Source: Streptomyces griseus subsp. griseus
Lineage (GTDB): Bacteria > Actinomycetota > Actinomycetes > Streptomycetales > Streptomycetaceae
Assembly: GCF_000720255.1 (NCBI RefSeq)
Contig: NZ_JOJE01000011.1
Span: forward strand, 248,001 to 312,000
Length of the DNA stretch: 64,000 nucleotides
Direction: 5' to 3'
The position numbers and the translations under genes are program-made. Positions 25,659 to 34,379 of the stretch are shown piece by piece. Each line of letters opens with the position of its first letter. The stretch's first letter is position 1. A model generated the notes under the pieces. It was not told the origin of the DNA. It did not search any database and saw only the letters and a program-made list of their open reading frames with translations.

Positions 25659-27377
25659 CTATTCCGCGGGCTCGCCGCCGAAGCGCTCCTTGTACGCCTC
25701 CAGGTCCTCGTCCGTGAGCTTGGCGAACAGGACCGGCGGGACGGTGAAGGGGGTGCCGGCGGGGACGGAGGTGAGCGTCTTCGCCTCGTCCGCCGTGACC
25801 CAGGTGGCCGTGTCGTCGGGCAGGGAGAACGCCGCGCGCATCGCCGCAGCCGAGGACGGGATGAAGGGTTCCGAGACCACCGCGTAGAGGTGGATCAGGT
25901 TCATCGCCGTACGGAGGGTGAGGGCCGCGCCTTCCTTGTCGGTCTTGATCTCCAGCCAGGGGGCCTTCTCCTCCAGGTAGGAGTTGCCCGCGGACCACAG
26001 CGCGCGCAGGGCCGCGGCGGCCTTGCGGAACTGGAGGGCCTCCATCTGGGACTCGTACTCGGCGAGGAGCTCGGCGATCTGCTCGCCCAGCTTCGCTTCC
26101 GCCTCGCCCGGCGCGTTGCCCGCCGGGACCTCGTCACCGAAGCGCTTCTTCGAGAAGGACAGCACGCGGTTGACGAAGTTGCCGAGGGTGTCGGCGAGGT
26201 CCTTGTTGACCGTGGCCGTGAAGTGCTCCCAGGTGAAGGACGAGTCGTCCGACTCCGGGGCGTTGGCGATCAGGAAGTAGCGCCAGTAGTCGGCGGGGAG
26301 GATGTCCAGCGCCTGGTCGGTGAACACGCCCCGCTTCTGGGAGGTGGAGAACTTCCCGCCGTAGTACGTCAGCCAGTTGAACGCCTTGACGACGTCGACC
26401 TTCTTCCACGGCTCGCGCACGCCGAGCTCGGTGGCCGGGAACATCACCGTGTGGAAGGGGACGTTGTCCTTCGCCATGAACTCGGTGTAGCGGACGGAGG
26501 TGTCCGCGTCGTACCACCACGACTTCCAGTCGCGGTTCTCCGGGTCCTGGTCCGACCACTCCTTCGTCGCGCCGATGTATTCGATCGGGGCGTCGAACCA
26601 GACGTAGAAGACCTTGCCCTCGGCCGCCAGGTCGGGCCACGTGTCCGCCGGGACCGGGACGCCCCAGTCCAGGTCACGGGTGATCGCGCGGTCGTGCAGG
26701 CCCTCGGTCAGCCACTTGCGCGCGATGGAGGAGGACAGGTGCGGCCACTCGCTCTCGCGGGCCGCCACCCACTCCTCGACCTCGTGCTGGAGCTTGGACT
26801 GGAGGAGGAAGAGGTGCTTGGTCTCCCTCACTTCGAGATCCGTGCTCCCCGAGATCGCCGAGCGCGGGTTGATCAGGTCGGTCGGGTCGAGTACGCGGGT
26901 GCAGTTCTCGCACTGGTCGCCGCGGGCCTTGTCGTAGCCGCAGTGGGGGCAGGTGCCCTCGACGTAGCGGTCCGGGAGGAAGCGGCCGTCGGTGGGCGAG
27001 TAGACCTGGCGGATCGCGCGTTCTTCGATGAAGCCGTTCTCGTTGAGGCGGCGGGCGAAGTGCTGGGTGATCTCCACGTTCTGGGGGCTCGAGCTACGGC
27101 CGAAGTAGTCGAAGGCCAGCGCGAAGCCGTCGTAGACGGCCTTCTGGGCGTCGTGGGCCTGCGCGCAGAACGCGTCGACCGGGATCCCCTGCTCCTTCGC
27201 GGCCAGCTCGGCGGGGGTGCCGTGCTCGTCCGTCGCGCAGATGTAGAGCACGTCGTGGCCGCGCTGGCGGAGGTAGCGGGAGTACACGTCCGCCGGGAGC
27301 ATGGACCCCACCATGTTGCCCAGGTGCTTGATCCCGTTGATGTACGGAAGGGCGCTGGTGATGAGGTGTCGAGCCAT
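25659..27377 (-). CDS. metG: Methionyl-tRNA synthetase
   Basis: A 572-aa class Ia enzyme that charges initiator and elongator tRNAs with methionine. The HIGH motif appears as HLGN (residues 18-21) and the KMSKS loop as KFSTSQKRG. The zinc-knuckle domain has four cysteines ([17 protein letters not shown], about residues 143-159). The anticodon-binding helical bundle follows. There is no C-terminal dimerisation domain. The relaxed HIGH and KMSKS forms are those of the actinobacterial MetRS branch. ATG 27377 begins [15 protein letters not shown], the normal N-terminus. Confidence 0.96.
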   Translation of the reverse strand: MARHLITSALPYINGIKHLGNMVGSMLPADVYSRYLRQRGHDVLYICATDEHGTPAELAAKEQGIPVDAFCAQAHDAQKAVYDGFALAFDYFGRSSSPQNVEITQHFARRLNENGFIEERAIRQVYSPTDGRFLPDRYVEGTCPHCGYDKARGDQCENCTRVLDPTDLINPRSAISGSTDLEVRETKHLFLLQSKLQHEVEEWVAARESEWPHLSSSIARKWLTEGLHDRAITRDLDWGVPVPADTWPDLAAEGKVFYVWFDAPIEYIGATKEWSDQDPENRDWKSWWYDADTSVRYTEFMAKDNVPFHTVMFPATELGVREPWKKVDVVKAFNWLTYYGGKFSTSQKRGVFTDQALDILPADYWRYFLIANAPESDDSSFTWEHFTATVNKDLADTLGNFVNRVLSFSKKRFGDEVPAGNAPGEAEAKLGEQIAELLAEYESQMEALQFRKAAAALRALWSAGNSYLEEKAPWLEIKTDKEGAALTLRTAMNLIHLYAVVSEPFIPSSAAAMRAAFSLPDDTATWVTADEAKTLTSVPAGTPFTVPPVLFAKLTDEDLEAYKERFGGEPAE

Positions 27378-27484
27378 CGCGGGCTGCTCCCGGGTCGGTA
27401 CGTGGGGTGACGATCGCGGCGTTTCGCGGCGTTTCGCGGTGTCTACGGTCGTCTTCGAACCTTGAAATCGTATCCGACATGGGT

Positions 27485-27528
27485 ACGCCGCCCGCTTCTC
27501 GTTTTACGGGGTGAGAAGCGGGCGGCGT
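27485..27528 (-). terminator. Terminator after VWA gene
   Basis: A perfect 16-bp stem (acgccgcccgcttctc at 27485-27500 with 27513-27528) has a 12-nt loop between the VWA stop and metG. No T-run is present. Confidence 0.8.
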
Positions 27529-27572
27529 GCCCGTGCGGGGGCCCTGCCGGGGCCTTGCGGGAGTTATGGGTG

Positions 27573-29186
27573 TTACGGGCGCCAGGTTGCCAGGATGCCC
27601 TCGAAGATCTCGGCGTCCGTGAGTTCGCGCGGGGTTTCACCGGCGAGGAAGTGGGACGTGTTGTCCAGCTTCAGCTTGCGGAGGTAGTCGAAGGCCTTGT
27701 TCTCCGGGTCACCGAAGGCGACGAAGGAGAAGAAGATCTCCGGGTGGTTCTTCGCGGCGTCCGTGAGGGACTGGGTCGCCGGGGTCTTCGCGTCCGGGGC
27801 GCCGTCCGTCTGGAAGACGACCAGGGCGGGGGTGGTGGGGTCGGACGACTTCTCGTGCTGGGCGATGACTTCCTGGACGGCCGCGTGGTAGCTGGTACGG
27901 CCCATGCGGCCGAGGCCGTTGTGGAGGTCGTCGATCTTGTTCTCGTGCTCGGTGAGGGTGAGTTCGCCGGTGCCGTCGAGTTCCGTGGAGAAGAAGACGA
28001 CGTGGACCGTGGCTTCGGGGTCGAGGTGGGCGGCGAGGGCGAGGGTCTGCTCGCCGAGGGCCTGGGCGGAGCCGTCCTTGTAGTACGGGCGCATGCTGGC
28101 GGAGCGGTCGAGCACGAGGTAGAGCTTCGCTCGGGTGCCGGTGAGGTTGTGCTTCTTGAGGGTGGTGGCGGCGGCCTTGTAGGCGGTGGTGAGGCCGGGG
28201 GCGCGGGACTTCACGTGGGTGAGGGTGGTGGCGGTGGAGGCGGGTTCGGTGCCCTCCGTTGCCGGCTCGGCCTCGGCCTCGGCCTCAGCCTTCGGCTCCT
28301 CCGGGGTCGGCTTGGCCTCGGCTTCGGCCTTCGGCTCCTCCGGGGTCGGCTCGGCCTCGGTCTCGGCCTTCGGCTCCTCCGGGGTCGGCTCGGCCTCGGT
28401 CTCGGCCTTCGGCTCCTCCGGGGTCGGCTCGGCCTCGGCTTCGCCTTCGGCCGTGTCGTTCCCACCCGCACCACCCGTGCTGGTTTCGTTGTCGGGTGCG
28501 GGTGGCTCCTCTGGGGCGTCCTCGCCGTCGGCGGCCGCAGGTGTGGTGACTTCCGCGACCGGCTCTGCCTCGGCCTTCGGCTCCTCGGCCACCGGTTCCG
28601 CCTCAGCCTTCGGCGCCTCGGCCGCAGCCTCAGCTTCCGCCTCGGCCTTCGGCTCCTCGGCCACGGCCTCAGCCTTGGCCTCCGCCTCAGCCTTGGCCTC
28701 CGCCTCAGCCTTCGGCTCCTCCGGGGTCGGCTCGGCCTCAGCCTTGGCCTTCGCCTCGGCCTTCGGCTCCTCGGCCACCGGCTCGGCCTCAGCCTTCGGC
28801 TCCTCCGCGACCGGCTCAGCCTCAGCCTCAGCCTTCGGCTCCTTGGCTGCTGGCTTCGCCTCGCGTGCGGGCTCGGGCTTTGGTTCCTGCGCCGCCGGCG
28901 TCGGCGTCTGCGTCGGTACCTTTTCCTCCTCCGTCACGCGGGTCTGCTTGGGGACCGTGACGTTGTTGAAGGCGGCGGAGACGAGTTCGTGTTCGGAACC
29001 TTCGGAACCTTCGGAACCTTCGGAGGTGCGGGGTTCGGGGACCTCGGGGGTGGTCGCCTCGGGGGCGGTGGTCGGAGGCGTCGGCTCCGGCTCCTGCGAA
29101 GGAACCTGCTCCGCACCCTCTGCTTCGGCGGTGCGCGCTTTGCGTGACCGGCCGAACGCGTTCCGCAGGAGAGTGAGAATGCCCAT
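27573..29186 (-). CDS. VWA-domain protein with long Ala/Glu/Pro/Lys linker
   Basis: A 537-aa cytoplasmic protein. Residues 1-20 (MGILTLLRNAFGRSRK) are conserved in a Streptomyces family often annotated as tellurium-resistance-associated VWA proteins. Residues about 85-310 consist of repeats such as EPTPEEPKAEAEA and EPVAEEPKAEAEA, with very low sequence complexity. Residues about 350-537 form a von Willebrand factor A domain with an intact MIDAS (LVLDRSASM, then TSYHAAVQ and FQTDGAPD). The linker likely acts as an extended charged spacer. I choose ATG 29186 because the conserved N-terminus starts there; ATG 29204 is an alternative. Confidence 0.85.
   Translation of the reverse strand: MGILTLLRNAFGRSRKARTAEAEGAEQVPSQEPEPTPPTTAPEATTPEVPEPRTSEGSEGSEGSEHELVSAAFNNVTVPKQTRVTEEEKVPTQTPTPAAQEPKPEPAREAKPAAKEPKAEAEAEPVAEEPKAEAEPVAEEPKAEAKAKAEAEPTPEEPKAEAEAKAEAEAKAEAVAEEPKAEAEAEAAAEAPKAEAEPVAEEPKAEAEPVAEVTTPAAADGEDAPEEPPAPDNETSTGGAGGNDTAEGEAEAEPTPEEPKAETEAEPTPEEPKAETEAEPTPEEPKAEAEAKPTPEEPKAEAEAEAEPATEGTEPASTATTLTHVKSRAPGLTTAYKAAATTLKKHNLTGTRAKLYLVLDRSASMRPYYKDGSAQALGEQTLALAAHLDPEATVHVVFFSTELDGTGELTLTEHENKIDDLHNGLGRMGRTSYHAAVQEVIAQHEKSSDPTTPALVVFQTDGAPDAKTPATQSLTDAAKNHPEIFFSFVAFGDPENKAFDYLRKLKLDNTSHFLAGETPRELTDAEIFEGILATWRP
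28255..28930. repeat. Coding repeats of the VWA linker
   Basis: Imperfect 36-45-bp units rich in gcctcggcc and ttcggctcctc repeat across 675 bp. Blocks encoding PTPEEPKAE at 28290-28440 are nearly identical in DNA, which indicates recent duplication or gene conversion. Confidence 0.8.
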
Positions 29187-29359
29187 GTGCGCAACCCTTC
29201 GCATGAGTAGCCCGTCAATCCCTGGCCAGGACGGACACGTAAGGTTAGCGGCCCCCGATGGCGATCTTGGGGAGGGTTGGGGGCGAGGGGCCGGGTGCCC
29301 GGCCCCGTGGCCGGATTCCGCCCCCGCCTGCCCCGTCAACTTCCGTACGGATGCCTCGG

Positions 29360-29381
29360 GTTCACCCCTTGTTCACCGGCC
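29360..29381 (+). promoter_or_regulatory. PHO box (PhoP-binding direct repeats) upstream of phoX
   Basis: Two adjacent 11-bp direct-repeat units read gttcaccccttg-like: gttcacccctt (29360-29370) and gttcaccggcc (29371-29381). A weaker third unit, tgtcccgcttc, follows. This matches the Streptomyces PHO box, in which PhoP binds 11-nt units with conserved GTTCA. A tagcgt hexamer at 29410-29415 is a plausible -10 element. The site lies 75 bp before the phoX start codon. Confidence 0.88.
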
Positions 29382-29455
29382 TGTCCCGCTTCCGCGCAGT
29401 TGTGCCGCCTAGCGTCCGTCATGCGAGATTCAAGGGGAAGCAAGGGGAGAGCAAA

Positions 29456-31567
29456 GTGCGCATTCCACTGTCGATCATCAGTACGTCATCGGCCTCATCG
29501 GCCCACTCCGCCCCGCATCCCGGCGGGCGGTCCGCCCTGACCTGCCGGTTCCGGTGTGGCGATGCCTGTTTTCATGAGGTGCCCAACCCCACCGCCAATC
29601 CCTACGTCGGCGACGTCATCGCCGGTGCCCTCAGTCGTCGGAGGGTGATGCGTGCCGCCGCCGTCGTCACCGCGGCGGCAGCGGCGGGTGTGGGCGGGGT
29701 CGCGGGGGCTCAGTCCGCGGCCGCCGCCACCCGGGCCCACGAGGCCACCACGCCCGCCACCACGCCCGCCGCCAAGCTCTCCCGCCGCCCCGCCCGTGGC
29801 CTCCGCTTCAGCCCCGTCGCCCCCAACACCGCCGACGCCGTGACCGTCCCGGACGGCTACCGGCAGAACGTCGTCGTGCGGTGGGGTGAGCCCATCCTGC
29901 GGGGTGCGCCCGCGTTCGATCCGGAGAGGCAGACCGCGGCCGCCCAGGCCGGGCAGTTCGGGTACAACAACGACTTCCTCGCCCTGCTGCCCCTTCCCGG
30001 CGAGCGGCAGCGGCAGATTCTCGTCGCCAACCACGAGTACACCGACGAAGTGCTCATGTTCCGCGGCTACGACGCCGCCAATCCCACCCGGGAGCAGGTC
30101 GAGGTCGCCTGGGCCGCTCACGGACTCTCCGCCGTCGTCGTCGAAGGCGACCGGCGGACCGGGCGGCTCGTCGCCGTGCCCCGGCATCCGCTGAACCGGC
30201 GCGTCACCGCCACCACCGAGTTCCGGCTCACCGGGCCCGCCGCCGGGTCCGAGCTGCTGCGGACCTCCGCCGACCCGACCGGTACCAAGGTCCTGGGCAC
30301 CCTCAACAACTGCTCCGGAGGAACCACCCCGTGGGGCACCACGCTGCACGGCGAGGAGAACTTCAACCAGTACTTCGCCAACGCGGGCCGGGCCACGGAC
30401 AAGCGGTACGGCATCGGCACCGGGGCCAGCGAGCGCAAGTGGGAGCGGTTCGACAAGCGGTTCGACGTGGCCCAGGAGCCCAACGAGCCGCACCGGTTCG
30501 GGTATGTGGTGGAGTTCGATCCGTACGATCCGGCCTCCACGCCCCGCAAGCACACCGCGCTCGGGCGGTTCAAGCACGAGGGCGCGACCGTGCGGCTCAC
30601 CGACGACGGGCGGCCGGTGGTGTACTCCGGCGACGACGAGCGGTTCGACTACTTCTACAAGTTCGTCGGCAGCAAGCGCGTCAAGCACGGCACCTCCCGC
30701 GCCGCGCGTGAGCACAACCTGTCGCTGCTCGACGAGGGCACGCTCTACGTCGCCCGGCTCACCGGCGACTCGCCCGCCATCGAGATCGACGGGACCGGCA
30801 AGCTCCCGGCGGACGGCGAGTTCGACGGGAGCGGTGAGTGGATCCCGCTGGCCACCGCCACCGCCGACGGTGCCGTCTCGCACGTGGACGGGATGAGCGC
30901 CGAGGAGGTGTTCGTCTTCACCCGGCTCGCCGGGGACAAGGTCGGCGCCACCAGGATGGACCGCCCCGAGGACATCGAGCCCAACCCGCACACCGGCAAG
31001 GTCTACGTCGCCCTCACCAACAACTCCAACCGCGGTGTCGGTACGAACGCCCCGGCCGACGAGGCCAATCCGCGCAACGCCAACAAGCACGGGCACGTCC
31101 TGGAGCTCACCGAGCGCCGGAACCGGGCCGACAGCCGGAAGTTCGCCTGGACGCTGTTCCTCGTCGCGGGTGACCCGGAGGACCCGGCCACCTATTTCGC
31201 GGGCTTCCCGAAGGACGACGTCAGCCCGATCTCGTGCCCGGACAACGTGGCCTTCGACCCGTACGGCAACCTGTGGATCTCCACCGACGGCAACCAGCTC
31301 GGTTCGCACGACGGGCTCTTCGGCGTCGCCACCAAGGGGCCGCGGCGTGGTGAGCTGAAGCAGTTCCTGACCATGCCGATCGGTGCGGAGACCTGCGGGC
31401 CGGTCGTCCAGGACCGGCGGGTCCTCGTCTCCGTACAGCACCCGGGCGAAATCAACGGGGCGTCCGTGGAGAAGCCCGCGAGCGCCTGGCCGGACGGGCC
31501 CGGGAAGATCGTCCGCCCGGCGGTGGTGGCCGTGTGGCGTGCGGACGGGGAGGACATCGGCGTCTGA
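29456..31567 (+). CDS. phoX: PhoX-type alkaline phosphatase, Tat-exported
   Basis: A 703-aa PhoX family phosphatase (DUF839) that releases phosphate from organic esters outside the cell. The N-terminus has the conserved LTCRFRCGDACFHE segment and a twin-arginine signal (SRRRVMRAAAVV, about residues 59-70). PhoX motifs follow: GYNNDFLALLP, LVANHEYTDEVLMF, NNCSGGTTPWGTTLHGEENF, and RMDRPEDIEPNPHTGKVYVALTNN with acidic calcium/iron ligands. The GTG at 29456 follows aaggggag. The PHO box upstream predicts induction by PhoR-PhoP under phosphate limitation. An 11-bp tandem repeat begins within its stop codon. Confidence 0.93.
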   Translation: MRIPLSIISTSSASSAHSAPHPGGRSALTCRFRCGDACFHEVPNPTANPYVGDVIAGALSRRRVMRAAAVVTAAAAAGVGGVAGAQSAAAATRAHEATTPATTPAAKLSRRPARGLRFSPVAPNTADAVTVPDGYRQNVVVRWGEPILRGAPAFDPERQTAAAQAGQFGYNNDFLALLPLPGERQRQILVANHEYTDEVLMFRGYDAANPTREQVEVAWAAHGLSAVVVEGDRRTGRLVAVPRHPLNRRVTATTEFRLTGPAAGSELLRTSADPTGTKVLGTLNNCSGGTTPWGTTLHGEENFNQYFANAGRATDKRYGIGTGASERKWERFDKRFDVAQEPNEPHRFGYVVEFDPYDPASTPRKHTALGRFKHEGATVRLTDDGRPVVYSGDDERFDYFYKFVGSKRVKHGTSRAAREHNLSLLDEGTLYVARLTGDSPAIEIDGTGKLPADGEFDGSGEWIPLATATADGAVSHVDGMSAEEVFVFTRLAGDKVGATRMDRPEDIEPNPHTGKVYVALTNNSNRGVGTNAPADEANPRNANKHGHVLELTERRNRADSRKFAWTLFLVAGDPEDPATYFAGFPKDDVSPISCPDNVAFDPYGNLWISTDGNQLGSHDGLFGVATKGPRRGELKQFLTMPIGAETCGPVVQDRRVLVSVQHPGEINGASVEKPASAWPDGPGKIVRPAVVAVWRADGEDIGV

Positions 31568-31627
31568 GGGGCGTCGGAGGGACGTCGGAGGGACGTCGGA
31601 GGGACGTCTGAGGGACGTCTGAGAGGC
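31562..31627. repeat. 11-bp tandem repeats starting at the phoX stop
   Basis: Six contiguous 11-mers of the form gtcggagggac/gtctgagggac begin with the last Val codon and stop of phoX (gtctga). Units 2-4 are identical. The 211-bp interval to the next gene otherwise holds a hairpin (31623-31631 with 31651-31659, gaggcatcg) that may terminate phoX, overlapped by an alternative ggctgccgg/ccggcagcc pairing. Confidence 0.85.
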
Positions 31628-31778
31628 ATCGGGAGGGCTGCCGGTCCGTCCGATGCCTCGGCTCGACGGCCGGCAGCCGACCACCACACTCACCCCGGCC
31701 GGCGTCGGTCCGGCGCACCGGGCTGCGAGCCGCCCGCCGGTGCGCCGCACATCAGTGGCACTCCCGGTGCGCCGCACA

Positions 31779-32123
31779 TCAGTGGAACTCCCGTACGACC
31801 TCGATCCGTCCCACGATGTGCGCGTTGAACTCGTCGAGCTCCTCCGCCGGCACCCACAGCTCCAGGATCGTCTCACCGCCGGCCTGGCGCACGGGGTAGC
31901 GCTCGACGAACTCGGTGTCCACCTCGAAGCGGGTGACGTAGCCGGAGCCGGAGGCGGGGACGTTCCAGTCGCGGGCGATGCGGACGGCGTAGTCCTCGTT
32001 CAGGACCGGGTAGAAGATCGGCTGCTCGGGCAGGCGCGGGGGCCAGGCCGTCCAGCCGGAGGCCTCGACCAGGGCCAGCTCCTCGGGGCCCGTGGGGCGC
32101 CACAGGGTCGTCGTCTCGCGCAT
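31779..32123 (-). CDS. Small conserved actinobacterial protein (annotated as ADP-ribosylation/crystallin J1-like)
   Basis: A 114-aa soluble protein beginning MRETTTLWRPTGPEELALVE. The pattern WPPRLPEQPIFYPVLNEDYA and GYVTRFEVDTEFVERYPV is one I recognise from many Streptomyces genomes, where automated annotation calls it ADP-ribosylation/crystallin J1. No ADP-ribosylglycohydrolase motif is actually visible, so the name carries little weight. No membrane segment or signal peptide is seen. It sits 43 bp after the alpha/beta hydrolase end and may be cotranscribed with it. Confidence 0.75.
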   Translation of the reverse strand: MRETTTLWRPTGPEELALVEASGWTAWPPRLPEQPIFYPVLNEDYAVRIARDWNVPASGSGYVTRFEVDTEFVERYPVRQAGGETILELWVPAEELDEFNAHIVGRIEVVREFH

Positions 32124-32166
32124 GGTGAGCGACGGTATCGGCGCCGGGCGGCCGACGGCGAGGAGA

Positions 32167-32958
32167 TTACGGCCGGGGCCCGCTGTCCACGCGCTTCAGA
32201 AAAGCCCTCAGCACCTCGTTGAAATCCTCCGGGCGCTCCAGGTTCGGCATGTGGGCCGAGCCGTCGATGACGCGCAGTTCGGAGTCGGGCAGGGCGGCGT
32301 GCATGGCCTCGGCGTCGGAGACCGGGGTGAACTCGTCGTCCGCGCCGACGACGACCAGGGCGGGGACGGTGACCCTGCTGAGCAGGCCGCGGTAGTCGGG
32401 GCGCTCGGCGCGGCCGCGCAGGGCCGCGGCGGCGCCCTCGGCGGGCGTGGCGGTCATCATGCGGTGGACGTGGGCCTTGACGGCCGGATCGGCGTAGGGG
32501 GCGACCATCTTCTCCAGGACCTCGTCGGCGTATCCGCGCATGCCCTCGCGCAGCAGCCGGTCCGCCATGGCGTTGCGGGCCGCCTTGCCCTCGGGGGTCT
32601 CCGGCGCCGGGAAGGTGTCGGCGAGGAGCAGGCCGCGGACGCGGTCGCCGAACTGCCAGTAGCAGTCCATGGCGATCTGGCCGCCCATCGACAGGCCGGC
32701 GAGCACGAAGGTCTCCACCCCCAGGTCGTCCAGGAGTGCGGCGATGTCCTGGGTGAAGTCGGAGAGGAGGGCGATGCCGGGGACGACGGGGGACGCGCCG
32801 TAGCCGCGCAGGTCGGGGGCGATCACGCGTCTCTCGCCGTGGAACGCCTCGATCTGGGGGTTCCACATCGTGTGGTCGAAGGGGTGGCCGTGGACGAGAA
32901 CAAGGGGAATAAGAGAGCTATCCGCGCCCTTGTCCTCGTATGCGAGGAAGGGGGTCAT
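32167..32958 (-). CDS. Alpha/beta hydrolase
   Basis: A 263-aa cytoplasmic hydrolase with a complete catalytic triad: Ser90 in GLSMGG, Asp207 or Asp208 in VVGADDEFTP, and His236 in DGSAHMPNLE. The oxyanion segment VHGHPFDHTMW and the PDLRGYGAS strand are typical. Many relatives hydrolyse lactones or esters such as 3-oxoadipate enol-lactone; the substrate here is not known. It is divergent from the MocR-type regulator at 33045, and the shared promoter region contains two direct repeats, so that regulator probably controls it. Confidence 0.88.
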   Translation of the reverse strand: MTPFLAYEDKGADSSLIPLVLVHGHPFDHTMWNPQIEAFHGERRVIAPDLRGYGASPVVPGIALLSDFTQDIAALLDDLGVETFVLAGLSMGGQIAMDCYWQFGDRVRGLLLADTFPAPETPEGKAARNAMADRLLREGMRGYADEVLEKMVAPYADPAVKAHVHRMMTATPAEGAAAALRGRAERPDYRGLLSRVTVPALVVVGADDEFTPVSDAEAMHAALPDSELRVIDGSAHMPNLERPEDFNEVLRAFLKRVDSGPRP

Positions 32959-32984
32959 GTGTCGACCCTAGAGCCGCCCAACTC

Positions 32985-33018
32985 CTCGGTGCAATAAGAT
33001 CTTTGCCCTCGGTGCAAT
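32985..33018. promoter_or_regulatory. Direct-repeat operator between hydrolase and MocR gene
   Basis: The 11-mer ctcggtgcaat occurs twice (32985-32995 and 33008-33018), 23 bp apart, in the 86-bp divergent gap. MocR/PdxR-type regulators typically bind direct repeats spaced about two helical turns. The repeats are therefore the likely binding site for the adjacent regulator. Confidence 0.65.
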
Positions 33019-33044
33019 CAGCCGACAGCGCAGAGGGGAGCCTC

Positions 33045-34379
33045 GTGGACGACTACCGGCGCATCGCCGACCGCATCGCCGACGACATCGCCGTCGGCCG
33101 GCTCAGGCCCGGCCAACGGCTGCCGCCGCAGCGGGTGTTCGCACGCAGGCGCGGGATCGCGGGGTCGACGGCGGGGCGGGTGTACGGCGAACTCGTGCGG
33201 CGCGGGCTGGTCGTCGGCGAGGTCGGTCGGGGCACCTTCGTACGGGCCGCGCCCGCCGTGCCGACGGGGCGGGCGCTCATCGAGCGGGCCACGGCCCCGC
33301 CGGTCGACATGGAGCTCAACTACCCCGCCGCGCCCGGCCAGTCGGAGCTGCTCACCCCCGCCCTCGCACACCTCCTGCGCCCCGCCGCGCTCGGGGAGGC
33401 GCTGCGTCCGGCGGCCGCCGACGGCACGGCGGCCGCGCGGGAAGCGGCCGCGGGCCTCCTCTCCGCGCCCGGCTGGCATCCGGAGCCCGCGCAGCTGCTC
33501 TTCGCGGGCAACGCCCGGCAGGCGATCGCCGCGGCCCTCGCCTCGCTGGTCCGGCCGGGCGGCCGGGTCGGGGTCGAGGAGCTGACGTATCCGCTGGTCA
33601 AGCAGATCGCGGCCCGGCTGGGGATCGTCCTCGTGCCGCTGGCGAGCGACGCGGAGGGACTCTGCCCGGACGCCCTCGCCGCCGCCCACCGCACCGCGCC
33701 CCTGTCCGCCCTCTACGTCCAGCCGACGCTGCACAACCCGACCTCGCTGACGACGACCGGGGAGCGGCGGCGACAGCTCGCGCGGGCGGTGACCGAGCTG
33801 GGCCTCCCGGTCGTGGAGGACCGCATCTGGTCCTTCCTGCACACGGAGGACACCCCGCTCGCCGCCCACGCCCCCGGCCTCGTCCACGTCGTCGACGGGC
33901 TGTCGAAGCGGGTCGCGCCCGGACTCACCGTCGGCTTCCTCGTCGTACCGCCGCACCGGGCCGACGCGGTGGCGAGCGCGCTGCGGTCGGGGGGCTGGAG
34001 CGCGGGGCGGTTCGCGCTGGAGGCGGCCGTGCGGTGGATCGAGGACGGGACCGTACGGCGGCTGGTGGCGGCCAAGCGGACGGACGCGGCGCGCCGGCAG
34101 CGGATCCTCGCCCGGCACCTCGGCGCCTTCGCCGTACGGGCCGATCCGCGGGCCTACTACGCCTGGTGGGAGCTGCCGGCGCCGTGGCGTGCGGACACCT
34201 TCACCGCCGCGGCCGCCGCGCACGGCATCGCCGTCACTCCCGGCACCGCCTTCACCGTCGACCCCCGCCGCACCCCGGACGCCGTCAGGCTCGGGCTCGC
34301 GTCGGCGCCGGAGGAGGAGTTGGAGCAAGCGCTGCGGACGCTCGCCGACGTCGTGCGAGGGGCCCGTGGGGGCCTGTGA
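33045..34379 (+). CDS. MocR/PdxR-type GntR regulator with aminotransferase domain
   Basis: A 444-aa regulator. Residues about 5-70 form a GntR winged helix (IADDIAVGRLRPGQRLPPQRVFARRRGIAGSTAGRVYGEL). Residues about 100-440 resemble fold-type I aminotransferases, with the PLP-lysine at Lys288 (VDGLSKRVAPGLTVGF) and the VEDRIWSF aspartate. These proteins sense PLP or amino compounds and usually activate a divergent gene. GTG 33045 follows agaggggagcctc. Direct repeats lie upstream. The 3' end overlaps the convergent membrane protein gene by 95 bp. Confidence 0.9.
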   Translation: MDDYRRIADRIADDIAVGRLRPGQRLPPQRVFARRRGIAGSTAGRVYGELVRRGLVVGEVGRGTFVRAAPAVPTGRALIERATAPPVDMELNYPAAPGQSELLTPALAHLLRPAALGEALRPAAADGTAAAREAAAGLLSAPGWHPEPAQLLFAGNARQAIAAALASLVRPGGRVGVEELTYPLVKQIAARLGIVLVPLASDAEGLCPDALAAAHRTAPLSALYVQPTLHNPTSLTTTGERRRQLARAVTELGLPVVEDRIWSFLHTEDTPLAAHAPGLVHVVDGLSKRVAPGLTVGFLVVPPHRADAVASALRSGGWSAGRFALEAAVRWIEDGTVRRLVAAKRTDAARRQRILARHLGAFAVRADPRAYYAWWELPAPWRADTFTAAAAAHGIAVTPGTAFTVDPRRTPDAVRLGLASAPEEELEQALRTLADVVRGARGGL

